Assembly: GCA_027924645.1 (NCBI GenBank)
Contig: BSBN01001199.1
Span: 248,001 to 312,000, forward strand
Source of the DNA: Cunninghamia lanceolata
Lineage: Eukaryota; Streptophyta; Pinopsida; Cupressales; Cupressaceae
DNA length: 64,000 nt
Reading direction: 5' to 3'
Every line of letters starts with the position of its first letter. Positions within the stretch are counted from its first letter, which is position 1. Made by a program: the position numbers and the translations under genes. Shown here one piece after another: positions 36,062 to 48,097 of the stretch. Under the pieces are notes generated by a model that worked only from the letters and a program-made list of their open reading frames with translations, did no database searches and had not been told where the DNA came from.

Positions 36062-39000
36062 ATGATTATTCTGTCACTCAACATCAAAGGGTTAGGAAAC
36101 CTTCATAAAAAGAATGTCCTAAAATGGTTAGTGATTTCTCAAAAACCAAATTTTATTTTGTTACAAGAAACTAAAGAGGAAGGGAATAAGATAATTGGGG
36201 ACTTATCCAAAGTTTTGATAGAGTGGTCATTTCTTTCCATTAATTCCATAGGGAACTCTAGTGGCTTGATTTCTAGATGGAGGAACTCATCCATGGTACT
36301 AAAAGATTCTGTCACTTTTGATAACTACATTGCTACTAATTTTTTTCTATGGAATCAGGGATTTCACTTGTTGTGGCCAATATATATGGCTCGACATATG
36401 ACAAGAATGTTTTTTGGGAGAAACTTCTGACTAATGACTTTTTTAGATTTGAAAATCTCATAATAGGAGGGGATTTAAACTTCACTCTTTCTTGTGAGGA
36501 GGTTTGGGGAACTTCTACTAGAGCTAATTGCATTGCCAATTACTTCCTACATAAATTGGAGGAATTTGGGCTGATTGATATGACTCCTATAAAGATTGTA
36601 TCTACTTGGAGGAATATGTGAGTTGGAGAGGATTATGTTGCAAAATGACTTGATAGATTTTTTATCTAGGATAATTTTCTTTAGACACTTGACAGGGTGC
36701 ATACTTGGGTGGCCTTAGGTGGTGATTTAGGTCATCTTCCCATATTCCTATAGATTGGAAAAAATGACCAAAAATTTGCTGCTCCTTTCAAATTCAACCC
36801 TTATTGGTTGTAGGATGAACCTTTCAACAAATTAGTTAAAGATGAATGGGTACATTATAATGGTTCTACAAGGGAGTCGACAAGTATATAATTTACTACT
36901 AGTCTTAAAAAGGCCCACCTTGTTGCTATCAAGTGGGTACATAAGAAACATATGGAGCAAGATTTGGAACTAAAAATTGTCAAACAACAGATTGAGGTGC
37001 TTTATGCCTATGCTTTTGAATCTACTTTTGATGACTCTCAAATCCAAGATGCAAGCTTTGGAATTGAAAAGAAGGAAGTTTCTGGAGGCACTTGAAGTTG
37101 TTTGGAGGCTTAAAGCCATGCCATTTGGTTGGCTAAAGGCAATGATGACACAAATATTTTTCACAACTATGCAAATTATTAGAAAAAGAGAAACACTATA
37201 TGGGAAATGCTTAAGAAGGATGGTATGAGGGAAACCTCTTTTAAGGAGATTGCTGAATTGGAGGTGCCACACTTTAAATATTTGTACAAAGAACCTGATA
37301 GTGTCAATATTGCTAAGATTGTTAAGATTTCTACCTACTTTCCTTGTTTTCCTAATGAGACCGCCAATGAGAGACTATTGAAAGATGTTACTAAGGAGGA
37401 ATTAAGGTACATTTTGGGTTCTCTACAAAAGGATAAAAGTCCTAGCCCTGATGGCTGTAATATTGAATTCTACCTAGGCTTTTTTGATATCATAGGACCT
37501 GACATTCTTTGTGTGGTGGAAGAGACTTGGTGATTGAGGAAGATCTTTAGTGATATAAACTCGACATTCATTACTCTCCTTCCAAATAAGGGAAAGCCTA
37601 ACTCCTTTGATGATTTCTTCCCCATTGCATTGTGTAATTGCATATACAAGATTATTGTAAAAATTATTGTTATTAGACTCAAGCAGCATTTGTTTGCCTC
37701 TATCTCTAGTGAATAGTTTGGGTTCTTACATGGTAGACAAATACACGATGCCACTAGAATGGTGATCAACACACATAAGTCCACTATCTCTTACAATAGA
37801 ATGCGGGTTGAGAAACACGGGTGGATTATTGATCTATTCCTTTATCAGGTTTTAGATTTGACTGAAGGATTTAAGTATGTAGGCTATCATCTGAAACCTA
37901 ATGGATATGGAAAAAATGATCAGACTTGGTTGATTGATATAATAGAGACTCATATAAACATGTGGTGCAATAGGTGGCTTTCTATTAGCGGAAGGCTCAC
38001 TTTGATGAAATCTATTTTGGAAGCCTTTCCAATTTATTAGCTCACTCTAGCTCACATCCCTAAGGGCATGTTGGAATCTATAAGGAAGAAAAGCATAATT
38101 TTTTTTATGGAAAGGAAAAAAGGATAACTTTGGGATTCCTCTTGTGAATTGGATATCCCTATCTAAGCCCACAGATGAAGGGGCTAGGGTTTTAAAAATA
38201 TCCATATGTTTGGAAGAACTCTTGTTGCCAAGAGCATTTCAAGGCCCATTGCCACTCGGGTATTGTGGCAAGAAATAATTTATCAAAAATATATTACTTC
38301 TAAATCTATTAATGATTTGATAAGATGTTTGGTTAAAAATTGTCATAATGCTTCAATAGTCTAGAAGGTTGTAGTTCGATCAATCCTTCTCATTGATCAT
38401 TGGTTGGTTTGGAAAGTTGGTAATTGGATTAATGTCAGGGTGGGTGTTGATCCTTGGATTCAATTTATAGGTGAATATCTCCTATTTGAGGATTTAATAA
38501 ATTAGTTGAAGAAGGGTATTTCCACTTTGGCACATATGGATGACTCCACCTCCACCAATATATGGCAACAAGGATGGAAATCTACTGAGGATTTGGGCTT
38601 GAATGTTGTGGATTACAAAAGATGGGGAGCCTATGTCAGCAATCTAAAATGAAGTCATGTTAGAATTAAAGCAATAAGGAGAACTATTGGTTTTGGTCTA
38701 AGAATATAGATTAGGGAGTATACTTTGTCAAACTAGGATATAAGGCGATGTTTCTTCCTGCTTGAACCAAGGAACAAAATCATGGTGGTGGAAGAGCATC
38801 TAGAGGATTCATGTTCCTCCCAAGACTAAAGTTTTTATGTGGCTCACTCTTATGAATAAAGCTTTGACGTGAGATCATGTTCTACAAAAAACGTTGGTAG
38901 GGTCCAACACACTGCACCTTATGCATGTCAAATCTAAAGACCATCGATCACCTATTAGTCACTTGTCCTTGTGTTGTCAAAGTTTGGACTAACTTAGAAG

Positions 39001-39741
39001 GATTGACTGGTTAGTGAAATGCTTAGGTAGGCAACACTATCTCAGAGTGCTTGGGAAATTAGTTTCGGCAGGAATCTTTATATGTCTATTAGGCCCTACC
39101 ATTTCTTGTCTCTTGGGGCATTTGGCTAGGTAGGAATACCTCCATCTTCTAGGACGAAATGACTCGCACCTTTCAATGTTCATCACATATAAGATCTTTA
39201 TTCACACATTTTGAAATAAATAATTTGAAGGTAATCATCCTAAGGTCCTTAAATCCCTTGCTGATTGATAATTCAAGGCCTTGGGTTTTCTTCTAATAGG
39301 GTTTGTCAAGGAAATCCTACTATCTATGGAGTAGGAGGTTTATTGTTTCTTAATCCTCAACACTTTTTCTTTTTTAGCATTGGATTGGGGTAGGGAACTA
39401 ATAATTTTTCTAAAATTATGGCTTTGAAACTCCTAATTTTGTTTGCAAGGGATAGATGATTGGATAAATTGTAGGTTTTTGGTGACTTTAAAGCCATTAT
39501 TAAATGGTTTAACATGATTTATCAGGTTGAGAACTTAATCTTGATGACTATCAAGGACACAATTGATAGGTTGAGGCTCACCTTTGCAAATATATCTTTT
39601 TCCCATGTTTATAGGGAGCACAATTTAATTGTTGATGCTCTCTCCAAGGCTGATTTAGCACTAGAAGGAAATAGATGGGAGATCATAGAAGATATGGAGG
39701 GGTCTATTCTCCTTGTGAACTACCTTCTTCTATACATTTAA
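36062..39741 (+). pseudogene. LINE ORF2 remnant (endonuclease, RT, RNase H)
   Basis: Second protein of the LINE. It opens MIILSLNIKGLGN, the normal start of a plant L1 endonuclease. L-L-Q-E-T (about 36155) and G-G-D-L-N-F (about 36465, another frame) are endonuclease motifs. The RT amino half runs to R-Q-I-H-D-A-T-R-M-V (about 37735-37764). The RT palm with the Y/F-A-D-D box is missing: the next residues, INTHKSTISYN, belong beyond that box. K-Y-V-G-Y-H-L-K-P and WCNRWLSISGRLTLMKSILE (37876-38020) are the RT tail. A zinc-binding RT segment (IHVPPKTKVFMWLTLMNKAL) lies at about 38800-38870. The last piece, 39514-39741, has the RNase H end (F-S-H-V-Y-R-E-H-N-L-I-V-D-A-L-S-K-A). Stops and frameshifts throughout. 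Confidence 0.85.
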
Positions 39742-40200
39742 CCTCAGTCTCTCTATTAGTGTTTCTCTCTTGTTGTGCTCTTTCACATCCTAGGGGACTC
39801 TTTTTCTTGGTGTATATCTCTCTCCACTTGGCTATGTTGCATTCCATCTATGCTCATTATATCTTATGGCTATCTTTGTCTGGTGGTCCCTCTGCTAGAA
39901 TTTATTTTATTTGTGCTTCTAGATTTTTCTATTATATTTACCTCTTTTTATTATTCTCCTCCTCTTTCCTTTGGTTTTGGGGTGTGGCAATTAGGCATGG
40001 TGTGTGTTTCAAGTCTTTGGTGCATTATTGTTCCTCTAATCAATGCTTTCTTTCTATTGTTACCATGGTGCTTTATCCCTATTTGATTTCTTTCTATTCT
40101 ATTATGGCTTTTTCCCTTGGAAATCACTTTATGTTGCTTCTACACAATGTAATTTCTCTTCACTATTAATAGAAATTACAAACTTTTTTCAGTGAAAAGA

Positions 40201-41614
40201 ATAATCCTCCTCCCTAATGTTTGTTTATTTAATTGGATTTTTAGATATTGTAAACCATGTTACGATAAAAAAATAATTAAAACTAAAATTTTAGAAAAGT
40301 TTAAACTAAAGTAAAAGTAAAATGTGTTCTTTTCCTTTGCAACATGGCAAGTTACATGTAATATAGAATGTCTTCATATGCCATGTAGCATCATCAATTT
40401 CTATACATGCATTAGAAGGAAAAATGGGTACATGCAATTAGTTCTTACATATGGTGCAACTTCCTATTGTGCTATTGGTGTGTGCATTTGTGAACAAGAG
40501 AAAACATGAGAGTGAGCAAGAGTTATCATCTTCTAAAGCCAAGATTTCAGTCCATAAAATTTTAATGTAGGTTGAAATTTCAAAGTTGTGTGATATTTTA
40601 GGCCAACTTATCAGCATAAATAAATTCAAGCATTTCCAATTGAAAGTCAATTTTGGTGAAACATATGTTCTAGCTGGATTCATTCTAGCTAAATTAAATC
40701 TAGGCCACAAATTTTCTAACTAGAAGTGTCCACTAAATACATGTGTAGCATTCCTTCGGCACTAATTTACCAAAAAATAAAAAACCATGATGTTCTAACA
40801 ACTCCTACTCACCCAAATTATTTTAAACAAATTTAAAAATACCTTTTTGTAGATATATAATTGTAGTTTGTAATTTTTTTTAATATTTCAATTAGTGCTT
40901 ATATTTTCTTTTTTTATTTTTACATTAGCTCACCAAAAAATGATGTTGATTGTCCTTTTAAGAAAAAATACTAAAGTTTATTATTATTATTATTTAAAAA
41001 TATGGTGCATGAGATGAGAGATTCCATGTTGAGATGATATAATTCTTTTCTTATTCTAGATAAATAGTTAAGATAAAAATTTATGTCTAATCGAAACACT
41101 TGTGTTTTCATTACATGCAAGCTCCAAGATTTATTTAAAAAAAGTATATTAAAATCAAAATGGGGAAGTAATTAATCCATGCACTAAAATTTCAAATTAT
41201 AAATATATAGAAAAATTTAAATTTACTATATAAAGAACTTGATGTCCCACTTAACTTTATTTTTCAACATTTATCAACAACTAAATTATAGTGTTAATTT
41301 TACAAAAACTACCTTCAAATAATTTTTTAAAAAAATACATACAAAAAACACACTAAAAAATCTATTTTATTGGTGTACATCATTTAAAAATTTAAAACAC
41401 ATACATTACTTTGTAGTGATTAAAGTTAAAATGTTGGATCAATGCTGGCCATTTTCTTTATAAAAGTGTGACATAGCTTTACACTTTCACCCTGAAAAGA
41501 TGTTAATAAACACTCCATTCTCAAATGTGCAAGAATAAAATTTCCAAACTAGTCCTCTAGTGCCAAAACACTCCTTTATAAATGTCATTATGGCTATGTT
41601 TATATGACTACTAC
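40201..41614. other. AT-rich non-coding spacer
   Basis: No gene, LTR pair or clear repeat is seen except a short TTA microsatellite near 40980. It was originally continuous with 61852 and beyond, before gypsy element F inserted at 41615-41619. Confidence 0.55.
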
Positions 41615-41619
41615 ATAAC

Positions 41620-44349
41620 TGTTATCACCTAAATTTGCACCCTTGCATACAGTTGTGAAACCTCAGCAATCTGGAGTAACATGGGAATGATCTCTAAGTG
41701 TGGGAATTTGCTAAATGAGATCAGAACTCTGGAGAAGGCTAGCTTCCATAATTGGTTATCACCTAAAACTATTGAATCTTAAGAGGAAAAGAGAGAAGGA
41801 ATACTTTAAAGTGAAGGATGAAACAAAAGCTTGAAAACAAAGGGTGATTCACAAAGTTTAATAAAAGAACCCTCACAATACTGAGGAAATGCACAGCATA
41901 ACCAAATATAACAAGCAAACATACATAGATTCAATTGATCCTAGCAAAGGTGAGAAACTAGATGATAGAGAGGAACAGAGACATTCACAAACAACCATAT
42001 GCAGATTCACACATGACTAAAAATCAATCCAAAGAGGCAAAATAACTTGAGTATATTTAGTGGGAAGGCACAGTTATAGTATAGAAGGCTCTGTTTGGAA
42101 ATAGAAAGCCTGAATGCTAAAAATTTTCCAACCTTATTTACATCATATGAATGCATATATATAGCATTCCAAACTAACCTAGGTCGGTTACAAAAATGTG
42201 CTCTAAGAGCTGTCTTAGAAAATATCTACATTTAGTGATTATCCAGCCACAGGAGTTATGGCACCAAATATCTGGCAGTGGGTAGATAAAAGATATTTTA
42301 AGTCTTCAATGCAAGCTACTGCATCATCGGTCCTCATCAATGCATACCTTAAAATATCTAGAATAGTACGGTGGAAAAATATCTTTTACCATCAATGCAA
42401 GCAGCTTCCATTACTTGCAGAAATAAATGCAAAAAATATCTACATCCTGCCCCAAAAGTTGCTGAAACGTCCATGGCCCAAAATATGCAAGGCCAGATCT
42501 GAAAATGGAAAGGTGACAAAAACTCCTGAAAACCCTGCCAAATGAAAGAGGGGACCAAAATATGCATCTTTGTCTCTTACAGCATGTCAAAATTTGCCAG
42601 GACAGAGGAGATACAAGCGGTCAAAGTTTTGGTCAACCGCCTGTATATATCGCTTTGCATCTGTGTATATATCGCTTGCATCTGTCGCCTGAATTAGCAT
42701 CCAAAACCTTCTCTGCAACTCCTTTGTATATGCATGGTGCCTTGTATGTCAGACTTGAATTTGCCCTTTGAATTTTGAAATTGTATATGCATACAATTTC
42801 CCTTTGTATATGCGGGCCCCACCATTTGTATGTTAACTTGCATGTATGTCTGCCGCCACGTGGCACCACCTGATTCGTTGCTGAGCTGGTTCAAGGAGCA
42901 TCGTTGAAAACTGTATCTGCCCTTTGCATATTGCAATATACAAGCACAATTGTACATGCAAGCCACGGACTTCAAATTTTATGAAATAGCCTGAAAAGAC
43001 ATTGAAATCTGGCTTGTATACTTCCTTTGTCTGTTTGCTTGTATATCACAATATACAAGCGCCAAATATACAAGCCATGGACCCCAAAAATTTATCAACT
43101 GTTGGGTCAGATCCGGCTTGTATCACTTTCTTTGTATATTTACCTGCATGTTCAAATATACAAAACACTTACACATATACAAGGCAGATTCGAGACTTGA
43201 AATGCTGAATTTGATCTTCGATTCAAGTCCGCCTTGTATATAACCCTTGTATCTCTAACTTGTATATCACAATATGCAATCACCCATTTACAAGGTGGGC
43301 CCCAACACTTTATAAAACAAGTTAAAAATGCAATCGGGTCCGGCTTGTATGTAAACCTTTGTATATCGACTTTGTATGTGCAAACATACAAGCGAAATAT
43401 ACATTCTACTGTTCATGCTCATCTGTATCTTCTAACATACAATCGGCCTTGTATGTGCACAGGCCCCACCTCTTATACATTCGACCTTGTATGTTTCTCT
43501 GTATGTTTCGCTTGTATGTGCAAAACATACAAGTGAAATATACAAAGAAACATACAAGGCCGAATGTACATTCCACTCTAGCGGATGCACTTGTATGTTA
43601 AACCTTGTATCTTTTCGTTGCATGTGCAAACATACAATATAATATGCATTTGAAACCCGATATGCATTAAGGGAATATTCCTGTAATGTATCTCCTGCTT
43701 TGTATAATTTTCCTTGTATATTTCGCTTGTATGTAGAAACATACAAGCGAAATATACGTTCTCTTTTGTATATGCGCTGATATACATTCCACTATTCACA
43801 TGCATATAATCGCCCTTGTATATTTTGATTGTATATTGGGTTGTATGTGCAAATATACAAACCTGATATACAAAGAAAATATACATTTGTAGAATATTCT
43901 GGGAATCTACCTTGTATGTAACCGTTGCATGTGAAGACATACAACACAATATGCATGCGGAACCTGATATATATTGAGGGAATATTCCTAGAATCTGAGA
44001 TAGATTCCCTCAATGTATATGCATTTCCTTGAGCCCGATATGCATTCCAAAATGCATACAACTTACCTTTTTCATCATTTTCTAAGGTCGATAGAGATTT
44101 GCAAGCCCACCAATGAACATTTGAACTGTATGTTAACCAAAACTTTGACCATAAATAATTTCTTTATTTGGCCAAATTTCAGGGTGATGTAAAAAGCAAA
44201 CCTGCCTATTTTTTCAAGCTCTTTCCAATGGTATGGTTTTTTTAAAGATATTTGGCACTTTAAGTTTTATAGGAACATTTTCTAAAGGATTTTCAAGGAA
44301 AAGTACCAGGTGAACTGTTTAGCTTTGGACAGGGGAAAATGGGTCAACA
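41620..44349 (-). repeat. 3' LTR of gypsy F with TGTAT motif array
   Basis: A 2730-bp LTR. On the plus strand it starts TGTTATCACC and ends GGGTCAACA. Its partner is 59191-61846. Between about 42640 and 44060 it is packed with TTGTATRT and the reverse word AYATACAA, more than 30 forward and many reverse copies, several arranged as inverted repeats. The open frames here (42258-44061, both strands) only reflect this repetition (translated as T-Y-K and I-Q words). Confidence 0.9.
43476..43568. repeat. Long near-perfect hairpin in the F 3' LTR
   Basis: A 93-base inverted repeat: arms 43476-43519 and 43525-43568, 44 bp with 4 mismatches, loop GCAAA. The loop-side stem is CTTGTATGT/ACATACAAG. The same hairpin, slightly more diverged, is in the other LTR at 60960-61052. 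A second hairpin with a perfect 19-bp stem and 4-base loop lies at 43716-43757. RNA from either strand could fold here, as in a small-RNA precursor. Confidence 0.85.
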
Positions 44350-44607
44350 ATTTGGTGACTTCTATGGGATGTTTTCCCACTAAACAAATGGGACTAGTGG
44401 CCTTAAGTATCCATTTGGGATGGGGTCAAGTCAAAAACATGCTGGAAAGTTGAATCCTACCCCCAAAACACAAAAGGGAAGAGACCTGCATTCTCCTAAT
44501 GACAATACAGCCTGTGCAAAAGCACTTAGGGAAAACAAAAATCTAAACTAAGGTGCAGCAGCACTTACTGAAAGCATAGAAGCCTAATCTATTGATTTAC
44601 AAAGCAC
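44350..44607 (-). other. Gypsy F segment between integrase and 3' LTR
   Basis: Short non-coding tail of F. A purine tract normally abuts the 3' LTR; here only a weak one is visible on the minus strand, so the priming site has decayed or lies slightly upstream. Confidence 0.5.
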
Positions 44608-45712
44608 TCATACCTCAATACACCTCTTTAAGTGTATCCCATTGACTAGGATAGGCAAATTTTGTCCATTCATGCTTGATAACTGAAATGCATTGTGCTC
44701 CTTGCATTCAGTAATGAGAAATGGGCCACTCCACATGCTATCAAACTTGGAATGCTTTCTTGGTCTTCTTTTCAATTCATCCCATTTGAGCACCATGTCA
44801 CCCATTCTAAAGTTCCTGGGGGTGGCCTTCTTATCAAAATTTCTTTTTGTTTGAAGCTGATGATATTCCATAGTCTTCATGGCCTTGTCTCTGATTTCTT
44901 CAAGCTCCATAAGCTGAGCATATCTGATAGCCATAGGATCTCCTGCTTCAAACATTTCCAGCTGATTCATAATGTCTAATGCTGGCAGCTCTACAGAGAC
45001 ATACAATCTTGCTTCCTTCAAATAGACTAACATAAATGGAGAGTTTCCAATGGACCTTTTAGGAGTTATTCTGTCAGCCCATAAGGCATATTTCAAATTA
45101 GTGTGCTAGGTCCTCTGGTTGTCCTCCATTGATCTTTTAATAATTATTATGAGATTTTTATTCATAGATTCAGCCAAACCATTACCCTGTGGGTAATAAT
45201 TGGATGAAGTACTCAGATAGATCCCATTCTTAATAGCCCAGTTAGTTATCTTTAGGCCAACAAAGGCCAAAGCATTATCAGAAATGATTGACTCAGGCAC
45301 TCCAAATTTGGAAATCAAATCACAATAAAAACTTAAAACAACACTTTCATTGGATTCCTTCAGAGCTACTGCTTCAGTCCATCTTATGAAATAGTCTGTA
45401 GCTATGGCCTGCACTTGATGGTGGGTTAATAGAACCTATAAAATCAATGCCCCATTTCATAAAGGGCTGCTCTACCTGAATTGGCTGTAGAGGTAAAGTT
45501 GGCAGCCTTTCCTTTCCTGCAAAAATGACACATTTTATACATTTTCTAGCCCATGCATGGGCATCCTTAAATAAGTTGGGCCAATAATAGCCAGCTCTCA
45601 TTACTTTCCAAGTAGTAGTCCTTGGGGAAAAATGGCCCCCTGCTGTTCCATCATGAAACTCATGAAGCACTTTATCAGTTTGATCATAATCAATGCATCT
45701 TAGCAATACACC
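44608..45712 (-). pseudogene. Integrase of gypsy F
   Basis: Integrase, which inserts the DNA copy in the host chromosome. On the minus strand the zinc domain has H-E-F-H-D-G-T-A-G-G-H-F and C-I-K-C (45660-45530). The catalytic core has W-G-I-D-F-I-G (about 45440), I-S-D-N-A-L-A-F (about 45285) and N-G-L-A-E-S-M-N (about 45175), so all three acidic residues are kept; the Gly usual after S-D-N is Ala. A frameshift lies near 45400-45420 and a stop near 45105. The last piece (45096-44608) is the DNA-binding tail, with M-G-D-M-V-L-K-W and W-S-G-P-F-L-I. Confidence 0.85.
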
Positions 45713-45949
45713 ATTAAAATCCTTTCTGAAAAGGATGCCATTTATTAAAACATATGGAATGGATTGTAGTCTAAAATACCTTCTTCTGGTTTGATTTAGA
45801 CTTGTAGGACATTTACTAGTTCACAAAAATTGAGTCATGTCATTTACCCAGCTGGTGCCTACTACTGCTATATCATTCTTATGCTCCTCTTGAATAGTCA
45901 AAAGCACCTTCGCTTCTTTTTCTATTTCATTCTCTGAACTGGTTGTGAG

Positions 45950-47110
45950 TTACTCACTGAGTCCTCTACCTCTGATAAGCTTGGTTATCTTGATCTCCAC
46001 GTCATATTCCATGACTTTGGTTACCCAACTAGCCCTTTTCTCACTAACATCTTTACTCAATAGGAACTCCTTCACACTGGAATGAGTGACCATCAAATGT
46101 ATGTTGTTATTAGAAACAAGGTGCCGAAACTTCTTGAGGCTCTTTATCACTGCCAAGACGTGTTTCTCAACAAAGCTATACCTTTGCTCGTACTCCTCCA
46201 GCCCTTGGCTAAAGAAAGCGATTGGTTTCTCAAAATCTTCACTCTGTTACTGTACCAGGATTGCAGAGATTGTATCTAGGCCGCCATAAGCATATAAGAT
46301 AAAATCCTTGGAAAAATCAGGGTTTACCAGAGTTGGTACAGCCACTAATACCTCCTTGATGGACTCAAAGTTGAGCTTGGCCTCCTTCGTCCAACTGAAA
46401 ACTATGTTCTTCTTTAACATAGATGTTAAAGGCTTCAAAAGATTCGCAATGTCAGGGATAAACCATAGCAGAAAATTAATTCTGCCAACAAAACTTTGTA
46501 GCCCCTTCTTGTGGCTAGGTAAAGGCAGCTCCAGAATAGCTCTTACCCTTTCAAGATCAATGGTAATGCCTTCCTTCGATACAACATGCCCTAAAAGCTT
46601 GCCTTCATGCACAGCGAATATGCACTTCCTGGGATTGAGAGAGATCCCGAATTCCTTGCATCTTTCAAATACTAGCCTCAGATGAGATAAATGTTCAGCT
46701 GCATTCTTGGAAAAAACCATGATGTCATCCAGGTATACCAACACCAATTTATACATCACACCCTTAAAGACCATATCCATGGCTCTCTAGAAAGTAGAGC
46801 CAGCATTTGAGATGCCAAAAGGCATTCTTTTGTAGGCCATGGTACCCCATTTGGTGGTGAAAGCGGTCTTGAACTGATCCTCCTCCTTGACTAACACCTG
46901 ATTGTAACCAGAAAACCCATCAAACAAAGAAAACCTTTCTGATCCAGCCACTACCTATAGAATTTACTCCATTGAAGGCAATGGGTAGTGATCTTTTAGG
47001 GAGGCTCTATTGAGGTCTCTGAAGTCGACACATAGCCTAATCTCTCCATTCTTTTTTCTTATAGAGACAAGGTTGGAGACCTAAGAAGTATGCTTGATTG
47101 GAAAAATGAT
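45950..47110 (-). pseudogene. Reverse transcriptase and RNase H of gypsy F
   Basis: Minus-strand reading: RT begins near 47110 with S-I-R-K-K-N-G-E-I-R-L-C-V-D-F-R-D-L-N and continues through F-S-G-Y-N-Q and P-F-G-I-S-N-A. The catalytic box Y-L-D-D is intact (46724-46735). The largest clean frame is 46780-46247. The gypsy RNase H follows. Its opening, normally with Asp after L-Y-x, reads F-I-L-Y-A-Y-G-G, Tyr replacing the first catalytic Asp (46286-46288). P-I-A-F-F-S and Y-x-x-x-E-K-H follow in the usual place. Stops occur near 46785, 46246 and 45950. Some stops are TAG/TAA at Gln-like positions. Confidence 0.85.
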
Positions 47111-47659
47111 TTTCCCTTCAATTAGCTTAGTCAGTTCTTTAATCATTAGAGGCTCAAACTTTAGATTTAAAGGTCTTTGCTTCTACCTCACAAGTTTAGT
47201 ACCTAATTCTAACTATATGGTGTGCTGGACAATCTGAGGGTCAAACCCCTTTAGGTCTGAATAATCCCAGGCAAACACCCCTTCAAATTCTTAGCAGAGA
47301 GCAATAAAAGCTCTTATGTCCTCAACTGAGCAGATTTTACCGATTTTAAGAAGCTTACCTTTAAAAATCTCCATCTCTTCATAATGCTCTTCTTTAACCT
47401 ACATGCTAATCTTGCTTTTCTTCAGTTGATCATCTGTACTAAAAATAGATTCCAAGGTTACCAATCCCTTGGGCAACTTGTTTGTCCTCAACTGAACAAA
47501 TTGATCATTGCCATATTGTTGTTTAAGCTTATCTTGATTTATCACAGAAAATTCATCTTCCTCCAACAAGAAACGTAGGATCTGCTCATCACTTTCAAAA
47601 ACTTGCCAATGAATATTATTGTCAGGGATAGAAGGCCTGTTAACTATTTTGACATGAGG
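47111..47659 (-). pseudogene. Linker between extra RNase H and RT of gypsy F
   Basis: Coding remnant joining the two enzymatic domains. On the minus strand it reads as a Gln/Lys/Glu-rich stretch ending in F-A-W-D-Y-S-D-L-K-G-F-D-P (about 47295-47255), a motif found just before RT in many plant gypsy elements. It has a few stops. Confidence 0.65.
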
Positions 47660-48097
47660 CTACACCTTTTCTCGTTGAATATCACTAGGGATATCAGACT
47701 GAGCTCCAACCGCAGCTAACCTATCAGCATGGGAGTTCTGATTTCTTGGAATGGAAATCAGATTGAAAGCATCAAACTCTTCAATCATGTCCCATACCCT
47801 ATGCTTATAGAACTTCAAAGTATCATTCTTTGTAAGATGTAGTCCTCTTACCTGATTTACAATTAGTTCACTGTCCCCAAACACTTGTAAACAGCCAATC
47901 TTTCTCTTTCTTGCCCATTGTAAACCCTGGATCAATCCTTCATATTCAGTAGTGTTATTGGTGCATGAGAAGGCAAAACAGAAAGTAGCATAATATCTCT
48001 CACCCTGGGGAGATACAAGCATTGCACCACCACCGGATCCATTTATGCTCCTTGAGCCATCAAAGTACATTTTCCATACTTCTCCTTGCTACTCTGT
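47660..48097 (-). pseudogene. Extra (archaeal-type) RNase H of gypsy F
   Basis: Second RNase H, lying before RT. From 48070 it reads M-Y-F-D-G-S-R-S, then N-N-T-T-E-Y-E-G-L-I-Q-G-L, G-D-S-E-L-I-V-N-Q-V and S-H-A-D-R-L-A. The four acidic positions D, E, D, D are all kept. This pattern is that of the archaeal/plant-type RNase H (aRNH) of Tat elements. The domain is continuous with the protease tail just upstream (48098 onward), separated only by TAG/TAA stops. In the Tat elements I know best the extra RNase H sits between RNase H and integrase, so the order here is unusual. It would remove RNA from RNA-DNA hybrids during reverse transcription. Confidence 0.85.

Larger units (their letters stand above)
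7581..40200 (+). mobile_element. Plant L1-type LINE, split by nested LTR elements
   Basis: A non-LTR retrotransposon in two pieces, about 7581-9167 and 35906-40200, separated by copia element A and everything inside it. The left piece carries ORF1 and the right piece carries ORF2. The 3' end is probably near 40160-40200, where an AT-rich tail follows the ORF2 remnant; no clear poly(A) tract is left. It is the oldest layer of this nest because all other elements lie inside it. The split is supported by the target duplication of A: CCGAT at 9163-9167 and CCAAT at 35906-35910. Confidence 0.75.

Noticed and set aside
39675..40169. Hydrophobic 164-codon frame resembling a membrane protein
   Set aside because: T-rich 3' untranslated region of the LINE after the RNase H end; no family features and two overlapping frames look alike.
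7222..40245. Possible LINE target duplication CCTAATGT (7223-7230 and about 40213-40220)
   Set aside because: Eight AT-rich bases that do not sit exactly at either LINE end; chance match is likely.
42640..44060. Array of short repeats with spacers, CRISPR-like at first sight
   Set aside because: Repeats are only 6-9 bases, in both orientations and irregularly spaced, within a plant LTR; CRISPR does not apply.
42258..44061. Many overlapping open frames on both strands in the LTR of F (again at 59879-61575)
   Set aside because: They are translations of the TGTAT/ATACA word array, repeated as Tyr-Lys or Ile-Gln patterns, and occur equally in both LTRs and both strands.
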